From the NCBI GenBank assembly GCA_963675555.1, contig OY776673.1:195913165-195977164 (forward strand): DNA of 64,000 nucleotides, read 5' to 3'. The DNA comes from Leptura quadrifasciata (Eukaryota; Arthropoda; Insecta; Coleoptera; Cerambycidae). A program made the position numbers and the translations under genes. Positions 44,780 to 57,109 of the stretch are shown here, piece by piece. The notes beneath the pieces were generated by a model, which was not told the origin of the DNA, did no database searches, and saw only the letters and a list, made by a program, of their open reading frames with translations. The number at the start of each line of letters is the position of its first letter. Position 1 is the stretch's first letter.

Positions 44780-45350
44780 TGTCAAGTAGTAATAATTATT
44801 CTGCACTATAAAATTAACCAAAATACTTTTTAGCATATTCTCTACAAAATATAATTTTCAAATATTCAATAATAAATTAAATAAGTTGCAAAACTAAATC
44901 GATAAATAAATTTTACATTCTTTCCAAGTTAAATTTTATCATTCATATTTTATTTCTACAATATAAATTCGTTATTTAACAAGCATAAAGGATGTAAAGT
45001 TTCATATTTCAATATCAGCTTGTAACCGCGTTGAGACATAAACTTTAAGTCTACCTTTATAGCAATATTGCTGAATAAGTATTTAGGAATCATATAAATA
45101 GTCCAGGATTGATACACACAATTACTTACTTATTGGTAGTCAGTCAACGAGCACCTACCTGACACATCTCCCCCATTATGGACTGGTAAGATCTTTTTAT
45201 TTTATATTTTATTTTATATTTTATTGTTTGAACTATTTTCCTTGTTTGTTATATTTTTACCTTCAATAAAATGTTGGTATCTTTTGTTATACGTCATTAT
45301 TTTATTTATAAATTAACCTCTCGCAAGCCAAGCACCCCCGGCTCGTGACA
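44780..45350 (+). repeat. 5' LTR (571 bp)
   Basis: Starts tgtcaagtagtaataattat and ends gcacccccggctcgtgaca. Compared with the 3' LTR it has one extra 15-base stretch near 44995-45012 and one substitution near 45061 (agcaat versus aggaat). It contains a poly(A)-type signal (ttcaataaaatgttgg near 45263) as expected in R. Confidence 0.92.
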
Positions 45351-45352
45351 CA

Positions 45353-45370
45353 TGGTGGAGGCGCCTAGCT
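45353..45370 (+). promoter_or_regulatory. Putative primer-binding site
   Basis: tggtggaggcgcc begins 2 bp after the 5' LTR. Such TGG-starting strings are complementary to tRNA 3' ends (CCA). I cannot assign the tRNA species by eye. Confidence 0.5.
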
Positions 45371-45409
45371 TCATTCTTAGGGTTTTTATTCTTCCTAATA
45401 AACCCAATG

Positions 45410-45795
45410 TTTTTTATTGTATTTCCATTAGCCCGTGGCAACTGGCTGGAAATATGATTGAAAATATTTTTTTTAATTGGTAGTCGTATTTTAGCCCGTG
45501 TCAACTGGCTAGTACGTAGTACTAATTTTATCCTCCAATTGTGGTATTTCTAGTGCCCGTGTAAAACTGGCTGGAAATAAAACAGTAAAACAAAAAATAA
45601 GAAATATTATCCGTATTTCAGCCGAGTGTCAGACTGGTTGGTACAGGGTAGTATTTTTCTCCCCCCGTATTGTGGTATTTCTAGTGCCCGTGTAAAACTG
45701 GCTGGAAATAAAACAGTAAAACAAAAAATAAGAAATATTATTCGTATTTCAGCCGAGTGTCAGACTGGTTGGTACAGAGTAGTATTTTTTTTTTC
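45410..45795 (+). repeat. Tandem repeat in the LTR element leader, ~125-130 bp units
   Basis: Two nearly identical units (about 45530-45662 and 45663-45790) share tggtatttctagtgcccgtg, taaaactggctggaaataaa, and gccgagtgtcagactggttg then gtacag. A more diverged partial unit precedes them (agcccgtggcaactggctgg near 45432 and agcccgtgtcaactggctag near 45491). The conserved core 'gcccgtg....actggctgg' occurs at least four times. Confidence 0.85.
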
Positions 45796-45974
45796 TACCC
45801 CTTTACCTCGATTTAACCCCAATACCTATTTCATATATATTTTTAAACCTTGATTTAATTTTCATTTTTTTTCTATTAATTTTGTAAAGTAATTTAAAAT
45901 CAGTCGAATCAATATTTACTGTTGGAAGGTTATTTTATTAGAGTTTTTTTAAATATTCCTTTAAACTTTTTCTA

Positions 45975-46187
45975 ATGCCACGAAAAAAGCTTGGGAGGAG
46001 AGAGCGCCAGGAGAGGAGAATACTTAAATTAGATTTACCAAATTACACTAATGTCCAAGTAAGAGAATCAGGGTTACCTCTTACCCCTGGTTCAGAACAA
46101 AATAATAGTAAAAAAAACATTTTGTCTTTCCTGAAAGAAATAAAAGCCAACAGACACCTATTAGCAAAGAGTTGGCAGAAAAGTTAA
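45975..46187 (+). CDS. Small basic ORF in LTR element, unknown
   Basis: 70 codons, starting MPRKKLGRRERQERRILKLD, strongly basic N-terminus and a polar remainder. It is the first ATG frame of notable length after the leader repeats. Not recognisable as gag. It may be a remnant of one, or a packaging-related short protein; both are guesses. Confidence 0.35.
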   Translation: MPRKKLGRRERQERRILKLDLPNYTNVQVRESGLPLTPGSEQNNSKKNILSFLKEIKANRHLLAKSWQKS

Positions 46188-46309
46188 AACGTTTATTTGG
46201 TGAGGATAATGAATAAAATAATCCTTTTTTAAAAACTGATTTAGGGTATTTAGAAGACACTATTTGTGCTTACTGTGCTATTTTTTTTTAATAATAAGTT
46301 TTTTTTTAT

Positions 46310-46798
46310 ATGAATAAATCATATTACATACGTAAATACATTCATATAACACAAATCATAATGGAGGAGATGAGTCAGGGTAGTTTTGCAGAAGGTGCAA
46401 GGTATTTCTCGAAGAAAAATGAGGTAAGATTTACAATATTTAAAATATTAAATGATAAATTGACAGTGAAAATAAAAATATATAAATTAGAAAAGAAAGG
46501 AAAGTATATAAGTAACAAAAGGGGACAAGAAAACTTAAATAAAATTAAAATACGTTGTAAAAAGGGAAATACCGGCAGACAGAAAATAGAGATTAGGGTG
46601 GCTACATACTATCCAAACTTAATAAGAAGTAAAAATCGAATGAATAGGAACTATAGAACTAGGAAAAAGTATTACATACAGAATGATAGAGCGAATGAAA
46701 TTAAGATGAAAGAGAGATTGAGTAGAAAATGTGAAACAGGGTTATATAACAAAAATAGGGACAGACTAGGGAAACATAAACTTAAAAACTTTGAATAA
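46310..46798 (+). CDS. Lys-rich ORF in LTR element, unknown
   Basis: 162 codons, very rich in Lys, Asn, Ile and Arg, which largely reflects the AT-rich base composition. No retroviral domain, zinc knuckle or protease motif seen. It could be an unknown gag-like basic protein or a chance frame. Confidence 0.3.
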   Translation: MNKSYYIRKYIHITQIIMEEMSQGSFAEGARYFSKKNEVRFTIFKILNDKLTVKIKIYKLEKKGKYISNKRGQENLNKIKIRCKKGNTGRQKIEIRVATYYPNLIRSKNRMNRNYRTRKKYYIQNDRANEIKMKERLSRKCETGLYNKNRDRLGKHKLKNFE

Positions 46799-49471
46799 TA
46801 TACACGAGAAATGAGTAAACATGAATGTAATTTTAAAGTAAAGTAACTTGTAATAACACATTTAAAAGGAAATTAAATCATATCAGTAACAATGAGACTA
46901 AAACATGTAATGAAACACGTTGTAATTTAATATTCGAGAATAAAAGTTATGAGTGGGATCAGGTCACTGTGCCAGCCTTTGACATTTGATGCTATTTTGA
47001 GCAGAGATATTTTGTCTGAACCAAGGAAAAATTTAGTATTAAGTGCGAAATAAATATATGATGATATGAAGTATATAGAAGCGGTGAAATGATACCGAAA
47101 ATGATATGAAATAATTATGAATATAAATGAATAATGAATTCTTAATGTTGAAGGAAATAATGCATATGTATGGTGAGGGAACCACATATGATAAGTATTA
47201 GTTTTAAGGTGTCCAAGGTTCAAACAGAATGTTCATTCTCAATATGGTGATCACGTGCGGAAGTTGTCACAAGACAGTCTACTTAATTTCTAGAAGTTTT
47301 AAAATATAAAATTTAACAATTTTTTAATTGAAAGCATAAAATATATGTATTACAATTATTATGTCAGAGGTATGATTATGAAAACACATATTATAAATGT
47401 TATAAGTAATTACATTCACAAGTATACAACATGCTAAATGATTAATTCAAATGGCAACTCCAAGTATTTTCCACTAGTCGTGAACCTGAAATAAACAAAA
47501 AAAAAAAGTATATTTTAAACAAATAAGTATAATGGGAAATTTTCATAGGGATATTTGGGAAAGTTCAAATAAAAACGTACATGAACTTAGATTTAGTGAT
47601 AGTGAAACCATACTTAGGAAATTTCACATAGAACAATTATTTGCACACCTGCCTGATCGAATTTGATTTTATACACTCGCTGTATAAATGCGACATTGTT
47701 TATGGAAACTAGAAGGATGTTAGGGTATACATTGTATCTAAGATTATTTTAAGTTTGAGGGGATTGCGCTATGATTTACAATACTAGGCAAAAGCCAACA
47801 CAAAAGTTTCAGAATTAAGATTTTAAAATTAGGGTTTTGTTAAACTTTTACTCGTGCTTTTTAGAAATTTGGACCCAATAATGTTTTGAACTTGAGTACA
47901 TTTGTGTACCGTATTATAGGACACGTTCCAATTAAAGACAGGCAAAACCATACTTGATGATAATATTAAATATAAATAATAATAGAATAAAGTTTTACTT
48001 TGATTTTGAAATATTTAGCTTGCCATATATACTAGTAAAGTGTGAATATAATCTATCGCTAGGATTATTTAGTCAAAATGATAACAAGGTAACGAAAAAA
48101 TTGTTCGTGTAGAAATAAGCCACTAGAGAGACGAAACGTCCCAGAAAGTAATAATAAATATATACTAGAAGTTTATCAAACCTTTCATCAGGTACTAGCC
48201 TCAATTGTGTAATACACAATACCGAGGAAGTATGAAATTTTCTTTTTTAACACAAAGCCCTACTACGCCACAAGTATAAATAAATATAAAAAGCAAAAGT
48301 GTGCAATTATCGCTGTTAATAGGTGCATAATGATGCAAACTGAGTAAGTATAGAAAAGTACCAAGATAAAAGTATGTATAAGGGTACTTAAAAAACGTTA
48401 TTATTGAAAAAGGAATTTATTGACAATGTGTGTATAATGTTATTGTAACAAAAGAAGTATGTCGACAATGTGTGTATAATAATATTGTAGAAGTATATTG
48501 AAAATATATGTATAATGTTACTGTAGGAAAATTAAATATGTGAACAATGTGTATACAAGAATATTTAATGAAAAAGTTTTTCTAAGGAAAAAATATATTT
48601 GTTGGAGAATGTCGAAATAGGTACATTATAAGTAGGAACTACAGTACGGCCGTAATTTCAAGAATCGCTGGGGTATTTAAGTTAACGTTATAAATGGGCA
48701 TTAAATAAATATCTCTTCAATTATCTAACAGCTTGAAAATGTAGTTCATGATAGAAGGAAGTTATATTAAAGTTATGTAAAAATAATGCAAAGAAATAAA
48801 TGTAATGAAATAATACACACGGTACAGAGGATATAATGATGACTAAATAAATGAGATAGAGATATGTTTTTTTTTTGTATCGAGAAACAGATTATAAATG
48901 CACACAATTTTCTTAAAATAAATCTTATTTTAAGTTGACAGATTAAAAAGGCGTAGTATATGGGGGCTAAAAGTAGTCAAATGAAAGGTATGAAATAAGA
49001 ATATCAATCTTATAATTTTTCTAGTATATAAGCTACTAATGATCATTAACATTGGGTAATAAAACACATATACATACGATGAACTTAAAATCACTAAATA
49101 TTACAGTTATGCAAATATCCATTTTACTTAGTCACTTAAAAAATATCAACAAAAATGATACTATTTTATACTTATACTATTCTTTAACTTTGAGAAAGAA
49201 AAAATTAAAAAAGGGAAAAATAGTAGTTAAGAGGTCTTGAAATAAATACCTATATCATTATATTTTATAATTAGGGATAAATTGTAATGGATTAACAATT
49301 CCTTATTGTGTAATTTAAATATAGATCAGTAATATTTAAATATTAATAAGAAATGAAAAATTAAATTGTGACAAAGATATGACTTAAATAATAAATAAAT
49401 AGATTAGATAAATAAAACTGTAATTATCAAAGAATGTTATAAAAGAATTATTTTTAAATATAAGGACTTAC
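46799..49471. other. Internal LTR-element DNA without genes
   Basis: AT-rich, no pol-type motif in any frame. It contains the degenerate minisatellite at about 48418-48580, and, on the minus strand, a splice-acceptor-like site at 47486. Confidence 0.5.
48418..48580 (+). repeat. Degenerate minisatellite, four units of ~38-45 bp
   Basis: Repeats of 'gacaatgtgtgtataat-gttattgta' with variable spacers, at about 48421, 48461, 48500 and 48540. The last unit is the most diverged (gaacaatgtgtatacaagaa). Confidence 0.65.
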
Positions 49472-50150
49472 TTGGGTTCTATTCTTTGTTTCATGTTGAA
49501 TGCACACGGAGCACTGACGATGGCAAATGACCCACTCCACACGAACCCCAGAATTGGCAGCTAACCCTTACACACAATGTGGCTAGATCGAGGAACTGGA
49601 AAAGGTTGAGTACACCAATACCCATATCGCAGTCCCAGGATAAGATGTTTTTTGTCTCTCAGAAAAAATTCCGGTACGAGTTTCATCTTCTGTTAAGCAA
49701 CTAACATAAGGGGATAGCATCTTGGCATTTTTTCCAAATTTGCGCACTCCGCAAATTTCTGTCGCCATATTTTCCAAATCCCTGCATAACAGAAGTACAA
49801 TTAAACAACTGAAATGGAATTAAGACAACCCTAATGGAAGCCTCCAATTTTACACTAGTTCACAAATGTTTACACTGGTTTTCGTAAACAGTAACTAGAA
49901 AAATAAGCAACAAGGGGTACATAAACATCTATTGGCCTAACAGTTAATATGGGTCAGTCACCTTCTACGAGATAAGAAAATGCAACAGGTCAAGAAAGCT
50001 GACTCACTTACCTACTAATTTCCACCTGGAGATTCCCAGCTAATAACTTCAACTGATGCTGAAAATGGGTTACACCGTTCGCCACATAGTGTTAAAAAGT
50101 AAAATAAAACTACACAAACTTACAAACAATAAAACTCCGCGCGTTATCAA
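49472..50150 (-). other. Antisense segment with good splice sites (possible captured host gene fragment)
   Basis: On the minus strand, a consensus 5' splice site (gtaagtgag, 50011-50003) follows a putative untranslated exon. A 3' splice site ttctgttatgcag ends at 49782. The next segment (49781-49472) contains a 64-codon ATG frame (49777-49583) and ends at another consensus donor, gtaagtcc, at 49471-49464. A third acceptor, tttatttcag after a T-run, lies at 47486. The region is GC-richer than the rest of the element. No product is recognisable. This fits a captured piece of a cellular gene, or an antisense transcript encoded by the element. Confidence 0.4.
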
Positions 50151-50548
50151 ACCAAAGGATAACCGACTGGAAGCGCGACCCACGTAAAATGACAATTAGT
50201 GTATGCAGCGTTGCCAATATCTTGAACTAAAAATAACTAACGTGAAGTAGAGTGCGGAAAGAGACAGGACCGAACTAAGCCAGTGCTATAAAAAATGTGT
50301 GCCAAAAACTTTTTATTAATTGACTATTAAAAGACTAAATTTTTGTTTTATTTCCTTTATATTATTCGCTATTATAATTTTTCAGATATTGTATATTATT
50401 TGTACGACATACGGTGTGTTCCACCACATATAATTATTATATGCTTTATATTTTCTTATTTTTAATTGTTTTTACAAACGTTTTGTAAATTGTATTTTTA
50501 TAGCATTTTAACTAATTACCGGCAGTTAAAGCTGGTGGCCAGCTATTC

Positions 50549-50560
50549 GGAAGGGGGAAA
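50549..50560 (+). promoter_or_regulatory. Polypurine tract
   Basis: ggaagggggaaa, 2 bp upstream of the 3' LTR, the expected primer site for plus-strand synthesis. Confidence 0.75.
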
Positions 50561-50562
50561 TG

Positions 50563-51118
50563 TGTCAAGTAGTAATAATTATTCTGCACTATAAAATTAA
50601 CCAAAATACTTTTTAGCATATTCTCTACAAAATATAATTTTCAAATATTCAATAATAAATTAAATAAGTTGCAAAACTAAATCGATAAATAAATTTTACA
50701 TTCTTTCCAAGTTAAATTTTATCATTCATATTTTATTTCTACAATATAAATTCGTTATTTAACAAGCATAAAGGATTCAATATCAGCTTGTAACCGCGTT
50801 GAGACATAAACTTTAAGTCTACCTTTATAGGAATATTGCTGAATAAGTATTTAGGAATCATATAAATAGTCCAGGATTGATACACACAATTACTTACTTA
50901 TTGGTAGTCAGTCAACGAGCACCTACCTGACACATCTCCCCCATTATGGACTGGTAAGATCTTTTTATTTTATATTTTATTTTATATTTTATTGTTTGAA
51001 CTATTTTCCTTGTTTGTTATATTTTTACCTTCAATAAAATGTTGGTATCTTTTGTTATACGTCATTATTTTATTTATAAATTAACCTCTCGCAAGCCAAG
51101 CACCCCCGGCTCGTGACA
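50563..51118 (+). repeat. 3' LTR (556 bp)
   Basis: Identical to the 5' LTR by eye except for a 15-base deletion and one substitution. Ends ctcgtgaca followed by atat. Confidence 0.92.
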
Positions 51119-51268
51119 ATATTATTAAGGCATCTATCAATGACTATTATAACATTGACTCGCAATCAAGTCTATAAAAAACTTAAGCGATTTCTCTTTT
51201 ATTTATATTCATGATATGTGCAGCCTATTATATATGTTTAGTTTAGTTGAATCTTTGATATAAATAAA

Positions 51269-51303
<35 letters not shown>

Positions 51304-54300
51304 TATTATTATATTAACACTGTTCTACAAAAAATCGAGTTGTACATAGTGTTGCGTTATTGATAAAACGATAAAATTATCAGATGACTGTTTCTTGTAA
51401 TTAATGGATTGTTTTCTATTTTAATGTAATTATATTTCCTTGTGGTTGGTCTTCTGCAGAGGTGATAAGAGCGACGTCAAATTTTCAGGAGAAAGATGGC
51501 GATTTTCTCTTCTTTGCCGGGGCACGTGTGCTGGAGAGGTTTTCTTCTTTTGATGGGCTCAACCCAGTTTAGCTTTGGGCATTTTGTTAAGCTAAATTCA
51601 GCATTTTTTTTGTATGGAAGCTTGGTTAACCATGATCTGAGGATTTCATTTTCGATTTGATCAAGGAGAAGCCTTCTCATTATTTTATTTTTTCTGGGAA
51701 TTCATGAGTTACTCTCTACTTATAGAGGTGAGTTTTACTTTTATATCTTATTAGGGTGCTCATACTTGTAAAACTTACAGCGTGTTTGGGACTGACTATT
51801 TTTGGGGTTACGCTGCGATCAAAAGTCAATCTTTGTGATTTGCCGATGTACCAGCTAGCAATCTTACTTAATTTTGATTCATTAATTTTTAGTAAAAATT
51901 CCCACGTCAGCCTTTTATGTTCTTGAATTTAATTTTAAACTGAGCTATGGATCCACGATATGATTAACTTATCACAAACTTTCTTTTAAGTATAAGCCTT
52001 GTAAGGCAGAGCATGGCCATGCAAAGCTACTGATAAAAGATTTGATAAATTTAATATCGAAAGTGTACAATACCTTTGGATAAACATTATTTCCACGCTC
52101 ATAGGTATTGTTCTCTTGTTTGTTGATTTATTTTTTGCTATATAACTTAGTAATCAAATTAAAACATCCCTGGCTAGCTAAAACACTCTGTGTTATATAC
52201 TGTATATATAATTAATGTTTTTTTTGTTAGAGTTTCTTATTTTTGTGAACCTGCATCGCACCTAATAATGTTTGTCTAGTAATTTGATAATAAATTTATC
52301 GTTTCTTTTCAAATAAGTAATCATAAATTTTTTCGATAACTTTCAATTTTTAATAAATATTGTCAAACAATTTGGCCTTCTTGGCTGGGCAAAATTCTCA
52401 AGTGACTTTTTAGTAACCAAGTGGCGCCCTCTTTTAATCCACATTCCGAACTCATAAGCCTCTGCTCACACACAGAAAACAGCTGCCGTGCGCAATAGAA
52501 ACCATTTTATGCAATCACGTATAAAATGGGTACAATAGTCAAAAAGAATCGGCTATCTGGCAAGGCACGATTAGGATATCTTTCCTCATACATACTTCTG
52601 ACATTTGTTGCATTATCATCTGCGAGACCGCATACGTCATGCATTGTCATCATTTCCGCATTCGAATAATTCACATATTTACTGAGATATTCGTATAAAA
52701 GCAGCGAAAAAATAAAATAAATTCAATGAAATACTAAAGATCGAAGAAATCATACGATGAGATGGTTCTGAACACCAATAACTTACTTTGTGACAAGAAA
52801 TATTGTTTTGAAAATGATCAATGGTCATTTATTCCAGGATAACTAAATTTATGTGCTCAAAAATTATTAGTCAGTACTACTAAACGAAGCAATTTGAATT
52901 TAATTGTTTTAATCAAGAACTGTGTCTCTGACAAGAAAAACGCGGGACACCGCTTTCATGTAGATTTGACCAGGTTAATTAGAAAAAATATCCACATGGA
53001 AAAATGTCAGTGGCGTACCACAATTTTGTTGAAAAATATCAGAGGACATATTTGCATAGACGCCACTAGTTTCTTACTAAAATATATAGTTTTATATCCT
53101 ATTAACATGTACCAAAATCGAAAGTAATAGCTAAAGTACTTTCTGAGATATTTAAAAATAACAATAAAAAAGTTTAACATCCTGCAGTAAAAAAATTAAG
53201 CCGTTGCGGACATATGTTCATTTGAAGCCTTCTTCATAAAGTAACATACGGAATCACACCTTGAAATATTAGTACGTCATTAAGGAACACCTTGTATAAA
53301 TAAAATAAATAAATGAACTGAAGAAATTATTTTTTTATGTATTCTTCGCAACGTAACAGTAAATGACAAAACCCAAAATTGACCCTGTTTGGTGGAATTA
53401 TCGTACCACATGACAACAGAAACAGATTTCCACGGCCACAGATGGACCAGATGGCGGCACTCGTAATAATAATAGGGCGTTAAGTTCGTTTTGGGACCTC
53501 TAGAATTATTCAGAGGATCCCAATTACATTTGCGGCTAAATAATGGTCATTATGAACTTTTAAACGAAGGCCCAATGTAACAATGCCCCATAAAAAGTAA
53601 TTCCGCTCTTTCCAATTGAAAATGATACATAATTGAAAAGAATAAATAATGTTTTGTATTTTTAAGTGCCATTTTATTTCTGAAAGGCATCTGACTGGGG
53701 CAGAGCTCTAAAATTAAGAGTGGTGAATTATATACTTGGCAGGTGTCACAAAATAAGACGGTTAAATTCTGCTCCTCTACCTCTTTTATGTCGGCGTATT
53801 ATTTAGGATTCAGGATGCAGTTCAAGCTCTCAGACGTAAAAAAGTTAGTGTGTTTTAATGAATGTGAAAAAATTATTCCAGGTAGTAAGAAGGTTGAGCT
53901 ATATAATGGCGAGGTTATTCTTTAAAAATTTACTGGAACGATTAAAGTTAATGGCAAGGTTGCTCGTTAAAAAACAGTATCTTCGTGGAAGATTTCGATG
54001 CAACAGCATATATAAAAGTTTTTGAAGTTTAATCAAAGCAATAGATAAACACGGTAATAGCCAAAACAAAAGACAAATATTTTGGATTTTTATTGCTGGT
54101 GAGACATATTTCTCTAACTAACAATACTGTTTCATTCATAAACACGTCTGTTGCTTATTATCACGTAGGCTTGTTGATATATTTAATATACAGGACCTCC
54201 AGAAATACCCGTTACAAACTTCTAATCGAGTGCGGGCCTTTGAAAATGATCTTTTTTAATAGGTCAGAAATCCTTTGACTTGAACGCATATTGATTACAA

Positions 54301-54638
54301 TACAAGATTGCTCTGACATTATTTTAAAAAATATTACTCAGAAATATACCATATCTTTTATTGTTCTTTATATAAAATAATCTAGAACATACATCTACAT
54401 CAGTAGAACGAGAGAAGGCCACAGAAAGGGTTCATTAGCAATCCACTTATCGTGAAAAGTATCTTGCAAGAAGTTAACTAGGAAGCTGTTGTATGGTGAA
54501 GCGCCATCTTGTACATATTTGCCTATCTTCAGCTAGCGGTAAATTGTTCAAATATTCATTATCTAAATTTTGTATATATTTAAATATCCTTCTCCTAAAA
54601 AAAGTTGATACGTAATTTGGAAAAAGAAATTATTAGTA
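51119..54638. other. No recognisable gene; (ATT)n microsatellite
   Basis: A (ATT)n tract at about 51268-51316, preceded by AT-rich sequence, resembles a LINE tail. Further on, short frames at 51477-51680 (-), 52894-53127 (+), 53743-53925 (+) and 54093-54278 (+) show no motif. Confidence 0.5.
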
Positions 54639-54760
54639 TCCCTTGTCTCTAAATGTGTAGCCCCCTCCCACACAAGGCTCTTCCAGAGCCTTCCGAGATA
54701 AAGGTGGTCGTCATTACCTGTGGTGTTATCTATTTATTATATTTATTTATTTATTTATTA
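54639..54760 (+). repeat. tRNA-derived SINE, 3' half (copy C)
   Basis: Starts tcccttgtctctaaatgtgt and includes agccccctcccacacaaggc and tacctgtggtgttatctatt, matching the 3' parts of the copies at 13970 and 29140. The tRNA-like head is missing. The tail is (atttatt)-rich. Confidence 0.8.
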
Positions 54761-55039
54761 ATTCATTGCCATTTAAGTTTTCATCATAAAAATGTAGTTT
54801 TACGATTCCATCATTTCTCACAGCACAGTACACGTTAAATTACCAGGTTTCTTGATAATTTCGCAATCTCACGTCATGCGGATTTGAATCACACCAAAAG
54901 TGGGAATTATGTCGGTTAAAAGGCCATTTTTCGTAAATTTTGTTTCATCAGTTCAAATTATGTTGTCCAAAAATCGAAAGTCTCAAAAGAATTCTGTGAA
55001 TAGAGATCTTACAGATGCCTACTTGTAAAGCCACTTATC
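54761..55039. other. No recognisable gene
   Basis: Nothing supportable. Confidence 0.4.
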
Positions 55040-56480
55040 TTAAAGATAATAATAATAATAATAGCTATATTGCCTAACAGAAGATCCATTTACAGGGCAA
55101 TACATAATAATGCATAATAACTAAGTATAAGTAGTTTACATACCAGATGTATCTGTGAAATAAATGATGATTGCAAGACAAAGTATTAAATAACATTTAC
55201 ATCAAGATTTAGAATTGGTATTTCAATAAGTGTATCTAATGAACAACAATTAATATCACATAAATTACATAGATTATTAAAATTTTGGCACATAACATAT
55301 ACTGGTGACATTAACAGGATATTTGTTCTGGGTATATCACATTTAAAGGTTGGGTTATGCCTCGAGTTAAATCTAGGTACATTAAACTTGATCATACTAA
55401 GTAAAGCGCAACAATCAATCGTGTTATGCAGTAGCTTGTATAGAAATGTTAATGACATGCAAATCCTTCTTAAATTCAAGCTGATAATATTGAATCTACT
55501 AGTTAAATGGTTGTAATTTATTCCTCTTTCGGGATAAACGCCGTCTGCTTTGAAAGTCAAATATTTTAAGAATTTTCTTTGAACTCGTTCCACCATTGTT
55601 TTATGACGATTATAATATGAGTACCAAATCAGAGCTGCATACTCAAGCCTAGAGCGGACATAAGAGAAATATAATACTTTCAAAGCATTGATATCGGTAA
55701 AGTTTTTACAATTTCTTACAATGAACCCATAAAATTTCATTGCCTCTGACACTTTTAAAGTTATATGCTCATTAAAAGTAAATTTACAATCAAATAATAC
55801 ACCTAAATCCTTGCTGGAATTACGTCGAGATAATGTATTATTTTCAATATGATATGCAAATTCACATATTGTTTCCTTTCTTGAGAAGCTAGTAATCTTG
55901 CATTTGGAAACATTGAGGCCTAATTTATTGTCTAGACACAAGGATTGAATATGATTCAGTTCAGATTGTAACTTCCAACAGTCATCAATACAAGTTATAA
56001 CTGAAAATATTTTTAAGTCATCGGCGTAGAATAGTTTACAAGATTCGATTGCGTCATTTAAATCATTAATAAACAACAGAAAGAGAAGGGGACCCAAGTT
56101 AGACCCTTGAGGGACATCTGAGGCAACCATATAACAAGACGAGCTAAAACCATTGTATGTGACATACTGTCGTCTTTTCCATAAATAAGATTTAAGAAAT
56201 TCTATAGCACTAAGATGGAAACCAAATTGTGTCAGTTTCCTAAGTAAGACGGCATGATCTATCCTGTCGAAGGCCTTTAAAAAATCTGTATAAATGACAT
56301 CTACCTGCCCCTGCCTATCTAATATATTTGAGACATATTGGGTAAAAACCGCTAAGTTTGAAACCGTTGATATATTACTCATAAACCCATGTTGATCAGG
56401 CGATATTTGGTTGCGAACAGAGAGATAGATGCGATCATACAAAATAATTTCCAAGACTTTCGAGAAATTTGATAGATGTC
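55040..56480 (-). mobile_element. 5'-truncated LINE (Jockey/CR1-like) with open RT frame
   Basis: From about 56480 leftwards to a (TTA)n tail (aataataataataatag on the plus strand, 55047-55066). The retained coding part is open throughout. Endonuclease and N-terminal half are absent, the usual result of incomplete reverse transcription. Confidence 0.8.
55186..56480 (-). CDS. Partial LINE reverse transcriptase
   Basis: About 430 codons open to the truncation point, with no initiating ATG of its own: the frame enters with SNFSKVLEIILYDRIYLSVR. RT motifs: PDQHGFMSNISTVSNLAVF, motif A DVIYTDFLKAFDRIDH, motif B SDVPQGSNLGPLLFLLFIN, motif C CKLFYADDLKIF, then a thumb SKDLGVLFDCKFTFNEHI and C-terminal FSYVRSRLEYAALIWYSYY. 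Catalytic Asp residues are retained. In motif B the usual 'SGVPQGS' is 'SDVPQGS'. No RNase H. Cannot mobilise itself without the missing 5' half. Its sequence resembles the LINE relic at 14480-15905 in several motifs, so the two may be from related families. Confidence 0.85.
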
Positions 56481-57109
56481 ATAGAATATGCCGCAAAATA
56501 TCCCAAAACAGCAATTTTGAGATTTTCATCATTGACAATTGTTTTTATTTTATGAACCTATTTGAAATATTCCATTATTCAGTTAATACTGTTCGGAGAC
56601 AGTTTTTGTTTCTCTGGATATCTGTTAGCAAATATTTCATATGTTCTTGCTAAAACTTTGTTACATCCTCCTTAGATTATAAGCAAATTTTAATAATCCT
56701 CGTGCATATAATTTAGGCGCTTCGGCATGATAATTAATATTTGTCAAATGGTAAGTGATAGCTACATGCATTTGTTTAGCACTCGACGCCTTCATAGCCA
56801 ACTAAGAGTAATTGAACATAAAATCCATAGCAAAATCCCCGTATAAAAATTGCCGAATTGGCAACATTTCGAAAACTAACAATTTTCGGAATTCCTACAC
56901 AAAATTACCCTTATTTTTAATGGTAAATAAAATAAGATTATAAAAATTGGAGGTTTCCGTTTGAAAAAATTGATTTTTGACAGTTTTCTCCATTTCATTT
57001 TTATTCTTATATTTTGAACACTCTTAATTCTCATAAAAATATGATAAAAACTCTTAGGTCTTTTTCAACAAAGAATCCGACCCAAATTAGATAAAAAGGC
57101 TTCCTTATA
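56481..57109. other. No recognisable gene
   Basis: AT-rich, nothing supportable. Confidence 0.5.

Larger units (their letters stand above)
44780..51118 (+). mobile_element. Non-autonomous LTR retroelement (LARD-like), 6.3 kb
   Basis: Two long direct repeats begin TGTCAAG and end GTGACA and lie 5.2 kb apart. A putative primer-binding site, tggtggaggcgcc, sits 2 bp after the left one, and a polypurine tract, ggaagggggaaa, just before the right one (50549-50560). The 4-bp atat flanks both ends (44776-44779; 51119-51122). The internal region has no reverse transcriptase, integrase, protease or RNase H in any frame. The element must therefore rely on an autonomous relative, as LARD elements do. 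Orientation is taken from the PBS/PPT positions. Confidence 0.85.

Noticed and set aside
46310..46798. A gag protein for the LTR element.
   Set aside because: No zinc knuckle, capsid-like or major-homology motif; the Lys/Asn/Ile bias is what AT-rich DNA gives. Kept only as an unknown ORF.
53560..53620. A further mariner end (aaggcccaatg ... cccata).
   Set aside because: The similarity to the arms at 37148 and 44655 is limited to about a dozen bases and is not continued on either side.
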